NCBI GenBank assembly: GCA_964559135.1 | Contig: CAZLGG010000002.1 | Coordinates: 1-64,000 of the forward strand | Reading direction: 5' to 3' | DNA from: DRQF01 sp964559135 | GTDB taxonomy: Bacteria > Planctomycetota > GCA-002687715 > DRQF01 | DNA: 64,000 nt | Part shown: positions 32,970-40,341 of the stretch, one piece after another | Position numbering within the stretch: the stretch's first letter is position 1 | Layout: each line of letters opens with the position of its first letter | Notes under the pieces: generated by a model | What the model was told of the DNA's origin: nothing | Databases searched by the model: none | What the model saw: the letters and a program-made list of their open reading frames with translations, nothing else | Made by a program: the position numbers and the translations under genes

Positions 32970-34646
32970 TCAAGTCCTCTGGTAATCGAGTTCGGGGCGG
33001 TTTGGAGTGCCGTAGCAGGAGAGCGCTCCGCGTTTTCCGACGGCGTTGGGGCGTTGAAAGATCCAGTTCTGCCATGCCGTCAGTCGGCCGAAGATCTTCG
33101 TCTCGAGCGTCTCTGGTCCGGCGAAGCGTAGGTTGGCTTCCATGCCGGTCAGCGCGTCGGGGGAAAAGCTGACCCTCTCCTCGATGGCGACGCGCAACTC
33201 GTCTTCCCAATCGATGGAGTCGGGAGCGCTCGTCGTGAGCCCCAGGCGCTCGGCGGTGTCGACGTCGAAGGGAGAGGGCGCGGCCAGCACGCGATCGGTC
33301 TGATCCGGCGTCCCCAAAAACCGCGTCTGCAGGCGCGTGAGCCCGTTGGCCATGGGGTAGGAGCCGCCGTTGAGGGAACTCACGGCCATCTTCACGTCCA
33401 CGTCCGGATCATTGATGGCGTAGATGCGATCTGCGGCGAGAGCCAGCTCCAGGAATGTGCCGGCGAAGCACGAGCCCTCTCCCACGATGGCAAAGAGGCT
33501 CTTGGCGGTCAGGTCCAACCGCTTCAGGACGACCTTGATGAAGTTGGCGACCTCATGCACGAACCAGTGGTCGCCGTGGCGAGCCAGAACGTCGTCGGCG
33601 GCCAAGACCGTCCCGATATCCCCCTTCGTCTCGATGAGAATGAGTCCGATGTCGGGGCGGTTGATGCGAAGTCGCAAAAGGGCGTCCTCGATCTCACGGA
33701 ACGCTCGGAAGATCCACCATGCGTCTCCGAGTTCGCGAGCCGCTTCGCCGTCCGCCGGGCAGGCGGCGTCGGGCGGCGCCTCCGCGACGAGGCGGGCCGT
33801 GCGAGCGGCGGGATCCAAAGTCAGCGTGACATGGCGATAGCGGACGGTGTTTTCCGATTCCGTCGGTTCGAGAGCGGGCAGCACGATGCCCAAGCGATCG
33901 GACTTGTCGGGGGTTTCGGCTTTCAATTCCTCTTCATGGCGTCGGACTTCCTCTTCGAATTTCGAAAGAGGGGCGAGGGCGTCCACCAGACCCCACTCGA
34001 GGGCGCGTTTGCCCTTGACCCCCTCCGCCGTCGTGCTGAAGACGTCGGCGAGATCGCGTCTCACCTTCCGCTTGTCGACGAGTCGAGTGAGGCCGCCGGT
34101 TCCCGGGAGGACCCCGAGAAGCGGGGTTTCCGGAAAGGACACGGTGCTCGAGCGATCGTCCACGAGCACGATGCGATCGCAGGCGAGGGCCAGTTCGTAT
34201 CCGCCGCCCGCGCATGCGCCGTTGACGGCGCTGAGGAATCGGAAGCCGCTCTGTGCGCTGGCGTCTTCCAGCTGACACCGTGTCTCGTTCGTGAATTTGC
34301 AGAAGTTGACTTTGAATCCGTGGGGCGAGCTGCGAAGCATCATGATGTTCGCGCCCGCGCAAAAACAACGATCGAGTCCGCCTGTGATCGTGACGACCCG
34401 CACCTGGGGGTGCTCGAAGCGCAAGCGGCGGATGACGTCGTTCAGCTCGACGTCCACGCCCAGGTCATAGGAATTCAGCTTCAGGACGTAATCCGGTCGT
34501 AGCCCGGAGTTCTCCTGCACGGTGAGGGTGAGTCGGGCCCGATCCCCTTGGACCTCGAGGGACCAATGGCGGTAGCGGTCCGGGTGGGTTTCGAAGTTGA
34601 CGGGCTCGGGAAGGGATGATGATTCGACCACGCGTGGGTTCTCCAT
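32970..34646 (-). CDS. boxC: 2,3-epoxybenzoyl-CoA dihydrolase BoxC
   Basis: 558 residues, the expected length for BoxC, an enlarged crotonase-superfamily enzyme that opens the ring of 2,3-epoxybenzoyl-CoA to a dihydroadipyl-CoA semialdehyde and formate. Two crotonase-like halves are seen: GLDRCFCAGANIMML and NGACAGGGYELALACDR in the first, EGSCFAGTFLELALAADRIYAI in the second. The C-terminus includes AWQNWIFQRPNAVGKRGAL, characteristic of the BoxC family. It is the first gene of boxC-boxB and divergent from the BoxR-type regulator. Confidence 0.93.
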   Translation of the reverse strand: MENPRVVESSSLPEPVNFETHPDRYRHWSLEVQGDRARLTLTVQENSGLRPDYVLKLNSYDLGVDVELNDVIRRLRFEHPQVRVVTITGGLDRCFCAGANIMMLRSSPHGFKVNFCKFTNETRCQLEDASAQSGFRFLSAVNGACAGGGYELALACDRIVLVDDRSSTVSFPETPLLGVLPGTGGLTRLVDKRKVRRDLADVFSTTAEGVKGKRALEWGLVDALAPLSKFEEEVRRHEEELKAETPDKSDRLGIVLPALEPTESENTVRYRHVTLTLDPAARTARLVAEAPPDAACPADGEAARELGDAWWIFRAFREIEDALLRLRINRPDIGLILIETKGDIGTVLAADDVLARHGDHWFVHEVANFIKVVLKRLDLTAKSLFAIVGEGSCFAGTFLELALAADRIYAINDPDVDVKMAVSSLNGGSYPMANGLTRLQTRFLGTPDQTDRVLAAPSPFDVDTAERLGLTTSAPDSIDWEDELRVAIEERVSFSPDALTGMEANLRFAGPETLETKIFGRLTAWQNWIFQRPNAVGKRGALSCYGTPNRPELDYQRT

Positions 34647-34700
34647 GGGACTGCTGAATGCTCAAGGATAGGTAGGATCCTGCTTTCTTCAAGACGAAGA

Positions 34701-34716
34701 TGGCATTATAGTGCCA
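34701..34716. promoter_or_regulatory. Palindrome TGGCATTATAGTGCCA overlapping divergent -10 boxes
   Basis: A 16-bp near-perfect inverted repeat lies between boxC (start 34646, minus) and the regulator (start 34722, plus). It reads TATAGT on the plus strand, ending 9 nt before the regulator ATG, and TATAAT on the minus strand, about 55 nt from the boxC ATG. A repressor bound here would block both promoters. It is a candidate operator for the adjacent regulator; binding is inferred from position and symmetry only. Confidence 0.55.
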
Positions 34717-34721
34717 TCGTT

Positions 34722-35474
34722 ATGCAGGAATCTCGCGTCTTGAGCACCGTGGGGGAAAGGCTGCGCCGGCGACGCAAGGAGCTGGGGTGGAGTCCCGCCA
34801 TGGTGGCGGAACGGGCGGGGCTCTCGAGGCGGTATCTCACGGAGTTGGAAGCTGGGCGAGCCAATCCGAGTCTCTTGAAACTCGTACGCTTGGCCCGTGC
34901 CTTGAGGCTGGACCTCGCCGACTGGCTGAATCTGGATCTCAGCTCCGCCGCCCCCGATCGGATCGCTCTGATCGGCCTCAGAGGGGCCGGGAAGACCACT
35001 GTGGGGCGACGTCTCGCCATGCGCCTGGAATGCCCCTTCGTGGAGATCGACCGGCAAGTAGAGCAAAACGCGGGTCTCAGCCTCTCCGAGGTCTTCAACC
35101 TCCACGGCGAGCCGTTCTTCCGGCGGCTGCAGGGAGAGGCTCTCGAAGAGTCTCTCTCCACGCTGGGTGCCTGCGTCATCGAGTTGGGGGGGGCCGCCGT
35201 GGAGGACCCGGAGCTCTTCGAGCGTGTGCGGTCCACCTGTCGGACGGTGTGGCTCCGGGCCGCTCCGGAGGAGCATATCCAGCGCGTCCTCGCTCAGGGG
35301 GACCTGCGGCCGTTCCAGCGGCATCCACGGGCTCTGGAAGAGTTGAAGGTGATTCTTGCCCGCCGGGCGCCGGCCTATGGACAGGCGGACCTCGTCATCG
35401 AGACCGACGGACGCTCCCCTGACGATGTGGCGCAGCAAATCGTGGCCGCCCGCGACGCATCTCGGTGGCTCTGA
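34722..35474 (+). CDS. boxR: BoxR/BzdR-type regulator (HTH plus shikimate kinase-like domain)
   Basis: 250 residues. An XRE-type helix-turn-helix occupies about 7-65 (LGWSPAMVAERAGLSRRYLT), followed by a shikimate kinase-like domain from about 80 with P-loop GLRGAGKTT (85-93). This two-domain layout is that of BzdR/BoxR, repressors of benzoate catabolism that sense benzoyl-CoA through the kinase-like domain. The location divergent from boxC-boxB supports the assignment. A TATAGT lies 9 nt before the ATG without a ribosome site, suggesting a leaderless transcript and autoregulation through the palindrome. Confidence 0.9.
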   Translation: MQESRVLSTVGERLRRRRKELGWSPAMVAERAGLSRRYLTELEAGRANPSLLKLVRLARALRLDLADWLNLDLSSAAPDRIALIGLRGAGKTTVGRRLAMRLECPFVEIDRQVEQNAGLSLSEVFNLHGEPFFRRLQGEALEESLSTLGACVIELGGAAVEDPELFERVRSTCRTVWLRAAPEEHIQRVLAQGDLRPFQRHPRALEELKVILARRAPAYGQADLVIETDGRSPDDVAQQIVAARDASRWL

Positions 35475-35519
35475 ATCCCTCAAAGTGTTCGAGTTTGGTC
35501 TGGGGCCCTCGGGCGAGAT

Positions 35520-35525
35520 AATCTG
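35520..35525 (+). promoter_or_regulatory. -10-like TAATCT before the DUF1573-selenoprotein operon
   Basis: GAGATAATCTGA lies about 42 nt before the ATG at 35568; TAATCT or the overlapping GATAAT (35518-35523) could be the -10 box. No good -35 is seen. Confidence 0.35.
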
Positions 35526-35567
35526 ACCACGTCGGAATTCGACTGCATCGGCATCGTTCGTCCCCGT

Positions 35568-36587
35568 ATGAGACTGGTCATGACCCACCGCATCCTCCTC
35601 GTCACAGCGATCCTCGTCGGTCTTTTCGGAGGAGTCTCCGCGGCCCAGATCAAGGGGCCGCGTCTGAAGCTCAGCGCCACGGTCTGGAACATCGGCACGC
35701 GCGATCAGGGTGAAAAGGATCGCAAGATCGTCTACTTGGAGAATACCGGCGACGCCATCTTGGTGGTCAAGAAGGTGACCACAAGTTGCGGTTGTGTCGA
35801 GCCCGTTTTGGAACCCGGGACACAGATCGGCCCCGGCCATCGCGAACCCCTCGTGCTCAATCTGGACACCAACAAGGGCGAGGGCGAGATCGCCAAGGTC
35901 ATCACCGTGGAATCCAGCGACCCGCGGCAGCCGAAGGCCATGATCTCGATTCGCGGGACCATCGTTCCCATCTGGTCTCTGGACGTCCACACGCTGAATT
36001 TCGGAGAGGTCAAGAACGGCGACCATGTCTCCAAAGTCGTTCGCATGAAAGTGCGCAAGGGCTTCGACGTGAAACTGAAAGACGTGCAGTTCATGCCGGC
36101 CGACAAAATCGCCTGCAAGAAAGAACCGTTCACCGAGAAGAACGGCGACTACGGCTGGGATCTGGAAATTTCGTTGGTCGGAAAAATGGAGACGGGAGGT
36201 TTCGAAGGCATCGTCATCGTGTCCACCGATTTCACCGCCCGGCCGCAACGGGGCTTTCGCGTCACTGCCGACATCGTCAGTTCCACGCGGGTCGCGCCGA
36301 GTCGTCTGGCCTTCGGGATCCTGAAGCCCGGACAGAAGAAGACCATCTCCGTGCGGGTCGAGAAAACCCTCGGACACGGATTGAGGCTCGTTGACGTCGT
36401 GGCAAAGGACGCCCACCTCGCTTCCAAGACCACCGAGGTCGAGCCGGGAAAGATCTACCGCATCGACGTGACCTTGACGGCAGGCGCCGAGCCCGGCGTC
36501 CTTCGAGGTGAGATCGAGATCGGTCTCGACGAACCCGGATGGCGGCTCGTCAAACTGCCCTACTACGCGAAAGTCGTGAAACCATGA
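35568..36587 (+). CDS. Secreted DUF1573 protein
   Basis: 339 residues from ATG 35568 (35580 also possible). A signal peptide ending near VSAAQ is followed by DUF1573 immunoglobulin-like domains. The first contains the hallmark TTSCGCVEP; a second repeat follows at about 130-235 and a third to the end. The Cys pair may bind metal or form a disulfide. The stop overlaps the start of the selenoprotein gene (ATGA), so the two are coupled. DUF1573 proteins are abundant in planctomycetes and Bacteroidetes, function unknown. Confidence 0.85.
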   Translation: MRLVMTHRILLVTAILVGLFGGVSAAQIKGPRLKLSATVWNIGTRDQGEKDRKIVYLENTGDAILVVKKVTTSCGCVEPVLEPGTQIGPGHREPLVLNLDTNKGEGEIAKVITVESSDPRQPKAMISIRGTIVPIWSLDVHTLNFGEVKNGDHVSKVVRMKVRKGFDVKLKDVQFMPADKIACKKEPFTEKNGDYGWDLEISLVGKMETGGFEGIVIVSTDFTARPQRGFRVTADIVSSTRVAPSRLAFGILKPGQKKTISVRVEKTLGHGLRLVDVVAKDAHLASKTTEVEPGKIYRIDVTLTAGAEPGVLRGEIEIGLDEPGWRLVKLPYYAKVVKP

Positions 36588-37633
36588 AACCCATCGTCAT
36601 CCTTCTCGCCTGCACCTTGTTCCTGGCGATCGGCGCTTGCGGACAGTCCTCCTCGACGCATCCGGAATACGGTCGAGTTCCCTGGCAGCGGGGATTCGAG
36701 GCCGCCGCGAAGCAGGCCCGTGTGACCCACAAGCCCCTCTTGATCCTTTTCCAAGAGGTCCCCGGCTGAGCGACCTGCGTCAACTTCGGGACTCAGGTTC
36801 TGAGTCACCCCATCGTCGTCGATGCCGCTCGCACCGAATTCATGCCCGTGGTCATCCACAACAACACGGAGGGCGACGAGGACGCCCGTACCTTGAAGCG
36901 TTTCAAGGAGCGGGCCTGGAACAACCCCGTCGTTCGCATCGTCGAGCCCGAGTCTCTGGATGACTTGGCGCCGCGCCTGGGTAGGGACTGGACGACGCCG
37001 GCCGTCCTCACTCGCATGGTGAAGGCTCTCGATGCAGCTCACAGAAAGGTGCCCGGTTGGCTGCGGCTCACCGCGTGGGAATCGGAGGCCCGCCGTAGTG
37101 CGACGGCGGTGGTTTGGCTGGGCATGTATTGCTTCTGGGCGGGGGAGGCCGGCGTCGGAGATCTGAAGGGGCTCGTCGCCACGCGCGTCGGCTTCCTGGA
37201 TGGAGGAGAGGTGGTCGAGGTCCGCTACGACCCGACGACGCTCTCCTTGAAGACTCTTTTGGAAACCGTGAGGTCTCGTGAAGTGGCGGAACGGGTCTAC
37301 TGCGAGGATATGGCGAGCCTGAAGATGGCTCGGGGGGTCTTCGGCGAGGATGCGAAGCGCGTCAAGCCCTCCGCCTTTCGGGCCTCGGCCAAGGACTTGA
37401 AGCACGGCTTGCTTGCCAGTCCCCTCCGCTTTTTGCCCATGACCCCGCTCCAGGCGGCGCGGCTCAACGCCCACCCCGAGCTGGCGGACGGCCCGTCCAT
37501 TCTTTCGCCGGCTCAAAGAGCCCTCCTCGCCAAGTTGAAGGCCCATCCCAAGGGCCGCACGTCGATGATCGGTCGCCCCTTCCTCGATGCCTGGGCCGCC
37601 GTGGGCCCCAAGGAGTCCAGAAGCGAAAAATGA
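36584..37633 (+). CDS. Predicted selenoprotein lipoprotein: thioredoxin-like (VPG-Sec-ATC) fused to MsrA-like domain
   Basis: ATG 36584 overlaps the DUF1573 stop. The frame gives 349 residues if the TGA at 36767-36769 is read as Sec62. An N-terminal signal ends in the lipobox IGAC (Cys19). A thioredoxin-like domain follows (HKPLLILFQEVPG-Sec-ATCVNFGTQ, so U62-x-x-C65, then VVIHNN and NNPVVRI), then an MsrA-like domain from about 170 with YCFWAGEAGVGDLKGLVATR (Cys183) and VVEVRYDPTTLSLKTLL. The architecture suggests a membrane-bound methionine sulfoxide reductase recycled by its own Sec-containing thioredoxin domain. It resembles the VPGU/VPGC thioredoxin-like (seleno)protein families as I recall them. 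Conventional calling would give a 61-residue stub and a start at 36842. A SECIS-like hairpin follows the UGA. Confidence 0.85.
36767..36769 (+). other. In-frame UGA decoded as selenocysteine (Sec62)
   Basis: TGA falls where homologous thioredoxin-like proteins have the first Cys of VPGCxxC. The frame continues for 287 more conserved-looking codons to the TAG/TGA-free end at 37633. Confidence 0.8.
36788..36809 (+). promoter_or_regulatory. Bacterial SECIS hairpin
   Basis: GACTCA (36790-36795) pairs perfectly with TGAGTC (36801-36806) around the loop GGTTC; two more G-C pairs extend the stem past a bulged A at 36807. The loop starts 27 nt after the UGA and begins with GG, both within the accepted pattern for bacterial SECIS elements (a stem with G at the loop start, roughly 16-37 nt from UGA). 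It lies within the coding sequence, as expected for bacteria. Confidence 0.75.
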
Positions 37634-37640
37634 GATCGGC

Positions 37641-37670
37641 GTGACAGGAACGACCGCTCCAGAGTAGAAT
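37641..37670 (+). promoter_or_regulatory. Promoter GTGACA-N18-TAGAAT
   Basis: GTGACA at 37641-37646 and TAGAAT at 37665-37670, 18 nt apart, match a sigma-70 type promoter well. Transcription would start near 37678, ahead of the secreted protein gene at 37736. Confidence 0.5.
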
Positions 37671-37735
37671 GCTTCGGCCTTTGCCACTCCAACACTTGCC
37701 GCATCGTGCATCTTCGACAGCTGGAGTTCCATGTC

Positions 37736-40249
37736 ATGATTCGAAGTCTCTTCGGTCTCGCCGTCTCGTTTCTGGTTCTGGCCGCGCCTCTGAGCGCTCA
37801 GAGTACCGGTCCCGACGTCATCGTCGGGGAGTTGCCCAGCGTCTCCAACTATGCCCATGTCGGCAGCATCGAGGCGTACAGCATCGCGACCACATCCTGC
37901 AACATCGGCGACCAGACCTTGAACTGGTTCGCCAACGTGAACCAGCATCCCGTCATCGCCCAGCATCTGTTCCGGGTGAGAAACGGCGTCTTCGACCAGA
38001 TCGGTCAATCCTGGTTGAAGCACGGGTTCGCGGCTCTCGCCGGTAGCGTTTGCGATACCTGCCAGAACCCCGGGACAACCACCGTCCTCGGCGTCGGATG
38101 TTCGGATCCCTACGGTTCGAGCCTCAACGGTTCTCAGTCGGGGCTCGGCCCGAAGGACGAGGTCAACGCCTTCACCGGGGCGTTTGCCTATCCTTTCCGT
38201 GACCAGGGCATGACCGGGAACTCGATTTACAAGCGTCTGCAGGTTCATGTGGACGACGTGAATCCCGCTCTCAATGCGGGGGCGAGTTATTTCATCGAGG
38301 GACACTACGTCACGCCGGACGACGCCCAGGCGGGAAATCACTTCAACAACGCTTCTTGGCGAGAGGTGACGTTTTCTCCCAGCGGCGGCGGCTTCAACAT
38401 GGCGATTGCACCCGGCTCCCAGACCCATCGCGAAGAGCCGGCGATTCTGGCTTGGCCCGCGATCGATCCCGGAGTTCAGGTCGTCGCCGTCGACGTTCCC
38501 GGCGAGGGGCGGTTTTACGTGGGATTCAATGACATCGACAACGGTGACGGCACCCATCGCTACGTCTATGCGGTCCACAACCTGAACTCCGACCGATCCG
38601 GCGGCTCCTTCACCGTGCCGATGCCGTCCGGCGCGACCGTCACCAATATCGGCTTCCACGACGTGGATTATCACAGCGGTGTGATCTGGGACGGCACGGA
38701 CTGGCCCGGCTCGTTCACGGGTGGCTCGGTGAGTTGGGCGACCACGCAGACCTTCGCTCAGAATGCCAATGCGAACGCTCTGCGTTGGGGGACTTGCTAC
38801 ACCTTCAGTTTCACGTCGGACATGGCGCCCGGGCAGCCGACTCTGGGGCTTTTCAAACCCGGATCGCCCACTTCCGTGACCGTGCCCGTCGGACCGCCTG
38901 CCTTCGCCATCGGCTTCCCCAACGGCGTACCCTCCACGGTTCAACCGGACCAGACGAACGACCTCGACGTGCAGGTGACCAATCAGGGGGGGGCCCCCGA
39001 TCCCGCCACCGCCCAGCTCTTCGTGTCCGTGGACGGTGCCGGTTTCACGGCGTCTCCCATGCTGGATCTGGGCGGCGGACTCTTCCGCGGTACTTTGCCC
39101 GCAGCCTCGTGCCTCTCGCGCATCGACTTCTACGTCGCCATCGACGTGTTGGGAGGGGGCGGGACCATCACAGCGCCCTCCGGGGCCCCTGCGAACTTCC
39201 ACTCCGCGATCGCGTCTCCGGGCGCGTTGGCCGAACTCTTCCACGACAATTTCGAGTCGGACCTGGGTTGGACCGTGCAGAACGATCCCAGCCTGACCGA
39301 CGGTGCGTGGGATCGCGGCGTGCCCGTGGGGGGCGGCGATCGGGGCGATCCGCTGACCGATTCGGACGGTTCGGGTCAGTGCTATCTCACCGACAACGTG
39401 GACGGCAACTCCGACGTGGATGGCGGAGCCACGCGACTCATTTCGCCGACGATCGATCTTTTCGCCACGGACGCGCTCATCAGCTTCGACTTCTGGTACG
39501 ACAACGACTTCGGTGCGAATCCGGGGCAGGACGTGTTCGAAATTCACATTTCGAACGATGGAGGAGCCAGTTGGACCCTCGTCGAGTCCTACAACGCGAA
39601 TACGGACCAGTGGAACCATCGGCAGATCCGGGTCAGTGACTACGTGGCTCCCAGCGCCGATGTGCGCATGCGATTCACGGCGTCCGACCTCGGTGGCGGG
39701 TCGGTCGTCGAAGCGGGTCTGGACGCTTTTTTCGTCGAGACGTGCCCGATCATGGACCCCGCCCTCGCTGCGGGGAATATCGGTGTCAACGGTGCCGGTG
39801 GCCCCTTCGATGTGTTGCAGGTCAACGGTTCCAGCGGAGGCGTTCTGCGCCGGGTCCTCAGCGACTTGAATCAGCCCCTCAGCTTCTCCGTCACCCAGGT
39901 GCCGACGAATCCCAATCCGTCCAGCTTCGCGATCTTCGGGATGGCTGGCCACCCGGGGCCGGCTGACGCCTTCGACATTGGCTTCGGGATCGGCACGATG
40001 GTGCTCGTTCCCTGTCCGGCGGACGCCCTGAATCCGGGCCTCTTCATGCTGACCGACAACTTCGGTGGCGCTTCGCCCTGTCCGGCGATCTTGGGGTCCA
40101 CTCCCGCGCCATGGACCTTCACTTACGCCCCTGGCCTGCCCATCGAGGTCGAGTTCACTCTTCAGGCTCTCGTCGTCGATCCGACGGGCGCCTTCAGTCT
40201 CGGCATCTCGAATGCCGTCAACTTCCAAACGATCATCGGCGCGCCGTGA
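37736..40249 (+). CDS. Large secreted protein with MAM-like and GGPFD/VNGSSGG domains
   Basis: 837 residues from ATG 37736 (an in-frame ATG at 37706 would precede the signal). The signal peptide MIRSLFGLAVSFLVLAAPLS ends near AQS. The N-terminal region (about 25-330) has paired cysteines (TTSCNIGDQ, VCDTCQNPG) and aromatic beta-rich sequence. A segment like an immune-inhibitor/MAM beta-sandwich (DNFESDLGWTVQNDPSLTDG ... SFDFWYDNDFG) follows at about 505-665. The last 150 residues (NIGVNGAGGPFDVLQVNGSS onward) are homologous to a domain in the protein at 41838. No catalytic site is apparent. Likely exported and surface-associated. Confidence 0.75.
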   Translation: MIRSLFGLAVSFLVLAAPLSAQSTGPDVIVGELPSVSNYAHVGSIEAYSIATTSCNIGDQTLNWFANVNQHPVIAQHLFRVRNGVFDQIGQSWLKHGFAALAGSVCDTCQNPGTTTVLGVGCSDPYGSSLNGSQSGLGPKDEVNAFTGAFAYPFRDQGMTGNSIYKRLQVHVDDVNPALNAGASYFIEGHYVTPDDAQAGNHFNNASWREVTFSPSGGGFNMAIAPGSQTHREEPAILAWPAIDPGVQVVAVDVPGEGRFYVGFNDIDNGDGTHRYVYAVHNLNSDRSGGSFTVPMPSGATVTNIGFHDVDYHSGVIWDGTDWPGSFTGGSVSWATTQTFAQNANANALRWGTCYTFSFTSDMAPGQPTLGLFKPGSPTSVTVPVGPPAFAIGFPNGVPSTVQPDQTNDLDVQVTNQGGAPDPATAQLFVSVDGAGFTASPMLDLGGGLFRGTLPAASCLSRIDFYVAIDVLGGGGTITAPSGAPANFHSAIASPGALAELFHDNFESDLGWTVQNDPSLTDGAWDRGVPVGGGDRGDPLTDSDGSGQCYLTDNVDGNSDVDGGATRLISPTIDLFATDALISFDFWYDNDFGANPGQDVFEIHISNDGGASWTLVESYNANTDQWNHRQIRVSDYVAPSADVRMRFTASDLGGGSVVEAGLDAFFVETCPIMDPALAAGNIGVNGAGGPFDVLQVNGSSGGVLRRVLSDLNQPLSFSVTQVPTNPNPSSFAIFGMAGHPGPADAFDIGFGIGTMVLVPCPADALNPGLFMLTDNFGGASPCPAILGSTPAPWTFTYAPGLPIEVEFTLQALVVDPTGAFSLGISNAVNFQTIIGAP

Positions 40250-40329
40250 GAGTTTCGGCTCCCGTCGCGGGTGCGGAGATTCACTCCGCGCCCGCGGCGC
40301 TTCACTTCCCCCATGGGGGCGACCGAGGG

Positions 40330-40335
40330 TAGAGT
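40330..40335 (+). promoter_or_regulatory. -10-like TAGAGT, leaderless spacing
   Basis: GGGTAGAGTG ends 6 nt before the ATG at 40342. Only AAGG just before ATG resembles a ribosome site and it is too close, so a leaderless transcript is likely. Confidence 0.35.
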
Positions 40336-40341
40336 GAAGGT

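Noticed and set aside
36767..36769. Nonsense mutation or pseudogene explanation for the in-frame TGA
   Set aside because: The codon falls exactly on a redox Cys position, a SECIS-like hairpin follows at the right distance, and the downstream frame is intact.
36563..40228. 1221-codon open frame on the minus strand
   Set aside because: It lies antisense to the selenoprotein, secreted protein and DUF1573 overlap, has no recognisable domains and an Arg/His/Gly-rich composition typical of a GC-rich shadow frame.
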